Source: a virus
Strand: one strand, 5' to 3'
Virus record (IMG/VR): IMGVR_UViG_3300033997_000391
Span: 1 to 23,016 of that record
Length of the DNA stretch: 23,016 nt
Part shown: positions 21,460 to 23,016 of the stretch, in pieces
Layout of the letters: each line of letters opens with the position of its first letter
Position numbering within the stretch: position 1 is the stretch's first letter
The notes under the pieces: generated by a model
The model's database searches: none
What the model was told of the DNA's origin: nothing
What the model saw: the letters and a program-made list of their open reading frames with translations, nothing else
Translations under genes and position numbers: made by a program

Positions 21460-22074
21460 TCAGGGGTGGCCTGAGGGGCGGCGCAGGCGGGCCTCGATGG
21501 CGGCGCGGGCGGCGCTGTCGAGGGCGTGGCACTGCTGGCCGCTGCGCCAGCGCAGGGTGTCGCCGTAACGGCTGGGGATGAGGTGGCGGTGGCAGGCGGC
21601 CTGCCGGGGCAGGGGGGCGCCGATGTGGGCGGGCAGGGCCTCGGTGGGGATGCCGCCGCGGGCGCCGGGGCGGATGGGCAGGCCATGCGCGCCGAAGTGG
21701 GTGTCGGGTCCAGGCCGGTGGCTGGGGCCGTCTGTGGCGGGCTGCAGGTCTTGGCCGAGGGCGCTGCTGCGCAGGCTGTCCAGCCCGGTGGCGGTGAGGG
21801 TGAGGACGGACTCGGCAGGCCGGCTGGCCGCCTCATCGACCAGGATCCAGCCGCAGCGGACGGCGGATTGCACCGCGCGGATCAGCTCGATGCCGCTGAG
21901 GGTGGTGGTGCCCAGGCCGATCTGCGCGCAAGCGCGTGCGGTGGCCATCCGGCCGCTTTGCCGGGCCAGGTACGCCATCACCCGCAGGGTGCGGCTTTCG
22001 CGCCGGCTGGTGTCGGGGCGGTTGGTGGTGCTGGTGTCCGAGGTGGACACGCGCAGGCTGGCGGCGCGGCTCAT
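21460..22074 (-). CDS. Unknown protein with a winged-helix-like N-terminal domain
   Basis: This 204-residue protein has a Ser/Thr/Arg-rich start, then a domain whose order of helices suggests a winged helix (RTLRVMAYLARQSGRMATAR, LIRAVQSAVRCGWILVDEAA, SVLTLTATGLDSLRSS). The C-terminal half is rich in Pro, His and Arg. It ends with the segment SRYGDTLRWRSGQQCHALDS, AARAAIEARLRR, which may be a second small domain. The start overlaps the HD-like gene by ATGA. It may be a regulator, or work with the similar protein encoded next. No enzyme motif is visible, so function is left open. Confidence 0.5.
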   Translation of the reverse strand: MSRAASLRVSTSDTSTTNRPDTSRRESRTLRVMAYLARQSGRMATARACAQIGLGTTTLSGIELIRAVQSAVRCGWILVDEAASRPAESVLTLTATGLDSLRSSALGQDLQPATDGPSHRPGPDTHFGAHGLPIRPGARGGIPTEALPAHIGAPLPRQAACHRHLIPSRYGDTLRWRSGQQCHALDSAARAAIEARLRRPSGHP

Positions 22075-22811
22075 GCGGCTTGGGGGCCGGGCTGGGCGGC
22101 TTCGGTCAGGTCAAGCTCCAGGCAGGCTTCCAGCAGGCCTTCGTATGTGTGCAGCCAGATCTGGGCCCAGGCGGTGGCGGGCATGGCGGCGCGCTCGGGC
22201 GTGTGCAGGCTGATCCACGCGGCAGGGCGCACGTTGCCGGCTTGCAGCTCTTCGGGCAGCGGGGCGTGGGCGGGCATGAGGTCGCGCCAGGCGGTGCGGG
22301 TGGCGATTTCGTCAGCGGCCAGCACGGTGCAGGCGGCGCGGGCGCGCAGCTCGTGCCGCAGGCCCAGGGCCAGGGCCATGTGGCGGTGGTGGTGTTGCTC
22401 GATCCGGTCGAGGTCGCTCCACAGGCCGTCGCCGTGCTGGGTGTGGCGCAGGGCCACGCGCAGGCTGTAGGGGGTGTCGCCCAGCACGGTGGCCAGGGCG
22501 TGGTGGGTGAGCGCGGCCAGGCGCATGCGGGGGCAGGTGATGCCGCGGTTGCGGGTGACGATCTCTTCCATTAGCAGGCTGTGCTCGGCCAGGCTGTAGG
22601 CGCGGGCCGGGGCGCCGGCCCAGCGGTTGATGTGGGCGAGCTGGTGGGCCACGGTGTCGGCCGTGACTTGCAGGTAGGCGGCCGGGGTGTGGCTGGGGTG
22701 GTGCAGCACGGGCACGCTGGCGCCGCTGGCCAGCACGGTGGCGGTGGCGGCGGGGTTGCTGGCCACGGCTTGCTGCGCAGCGTGGGCCAGGGCTTGGGGG
22801 GTGGTGGGCAT
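22071..22811 (-). CDS. HD-domain-like protein (YfbR-type) with an altered metal site
   Basis: This 246-residue protein has GAGGAGA eight nt before the ATG. Residues 55-90 (VAHQLAHINRWAGAPARAYS, LAEHSLLMEEI) are very close in style to the phage and bacterial HD-domain 5'-nucleotidases, with the first metal His at position 77. The canonical His-Asp pair that follows (usually LxHDAxE) is here LTHHALATVL, so Asp is replaced by His104 and the usual E-A-Y is lost. Later parts (WSDLDRIEQHHHRHMALALG, D168-E169 and W-R-D-L-M-P) again match the family. The fold is likely kept while classical phosphohydrolase activity may be lost. It is the most upstream complete gene of the leftward operon in the window. 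Confidence 0.65.
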   Translation of the reverse strand: MPTTPQALAHAAQQAVASNPAATATVLASGASVPVLHHPSHTPAAYLQVTADTVAHQLAHINRWAGAPARAYSLAEHSLLMEEIVTRNRGITCPRMRLAALTHHALATVLGDTPYSLRVALRHTQHGDGLWSDLDRIEQHHHRHMALALGLRHELRARAACTVLAADEIATRTAWRDLMPAHAPLPEELQAGNVRPAAWISLHTPERAAMPATAWAQIWLHTYEGLLEACLELDLTEAAQPGPQAA

Positions 22812-22862
22812 GGGGGTGTCTCCTCGATGCGGGTGGGCAGCAGGTGCGGCGTGGGCCCAGGC

Positions 22863-23016
22863 TCAGGCGCTGAGGCCGGCGTGCAGGCTGATGCCGATGA
22901 GGGTGAGGGTGATGTGGCCGGCCAGCACCAGGGCGGCCAGCAGGGCGGCGGCTTCGGCCGGGTGCGACACCCAGGTGACGTGGTGGGTGGGTGCTTCGCC
23001 CAGGCCGCAGGCCAGG
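22863..23016 (-). CDS. Partial small membrane protein, 5' end outside the window
   Basis: The last 50 codons of a leftward frame run in from the right edge and end at TGA (22863-22865). The visible part has Ala/Leu-rich and Ile/Thr/Leu stretches (EAAALLAALVLAGHITLTLI, GISL) that read as one membrane segment close to the C-terminus. A 51-nt gap follows before the HD-like gene, including its GAGGAGA ribosome-binding site. The frame is open to the edge and no start can be assigned. Function is unknown. Confidence 0.45.
   Translation of the reverse strand, partial: LACGLGEAPTHHVTWVSHPAEAAALLAALVLAGHITLTLIGISLHAGLSA

Overview
The window is very GC-rich, has almost no intergenic space, and reads as part of a temperate tailed phage (siphovirus layout). 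The host is most likely a high-GC betaproteobacterium of the Burkholderiales type. This rests on base composition, a betaproteobacterial-looking tRNA-Cys fragment, an H-NS-type protein and the general look of the structural genes; no host gene is present to confirm it.

Left part (1-15875, all on +): two tandem SGNH-hydrolase-like proteins (1-1612 and 1777-3201) with a Pro/Ala-rich small frame between them. Then come the head-completion and tail genes in standard order: gp6-like connector (3205), head closure (3571), HK97 gp10-like (3938), DUF3168-like tail terminator (4590), tail tube (5018), tail assembly chaperone pair (6454-7280, with a convincing -1 frameshift site and stem-loop), tape measure (7329-11222), a distal-tail-like protein (11219) and a tail fibre (12682). 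A lysis cassette follows, its genes chained by 4-nt ATGA overlaps: holin-like (14122), GH24-type endolysin (14424), a small four-cysteine protein (14957), i-spanin (15181) and o-spanin (15570).

Middle (15876-17246): a perfect 16-bp palindrome, the 3' half of a tRNA-Cys gene without its 5' half, short GGTAGCA repeats, and a tyrosine recombinase (16140). This is the arrangement of a phage attP site beside int. Phage genes lie on both sides of it, so the contig probably shows the circular or unintegrated form, or tandem prophages, and not a simple prophage end.

Right part (17281-23016, all on -): an early or accessory operon transcribed leftward towards int. It includes a partial membrane protein at the right edge, a degenerate HD-domain protein, two proteins with winged-helix-like segments, a small H-NS C-terminal-domain protein, several unknowns and a small excisionase-like HTH protein. 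At its downstream end, next to int, two small genes are each followed by an imperfect palindrome with the architecture of integron attC sites (17559-17654 and 18069-18140). The two sites share box order, spacer lengths and unpaired bases. A gene-cassette-like array inside a phage accessory region is the most unusual observation here.
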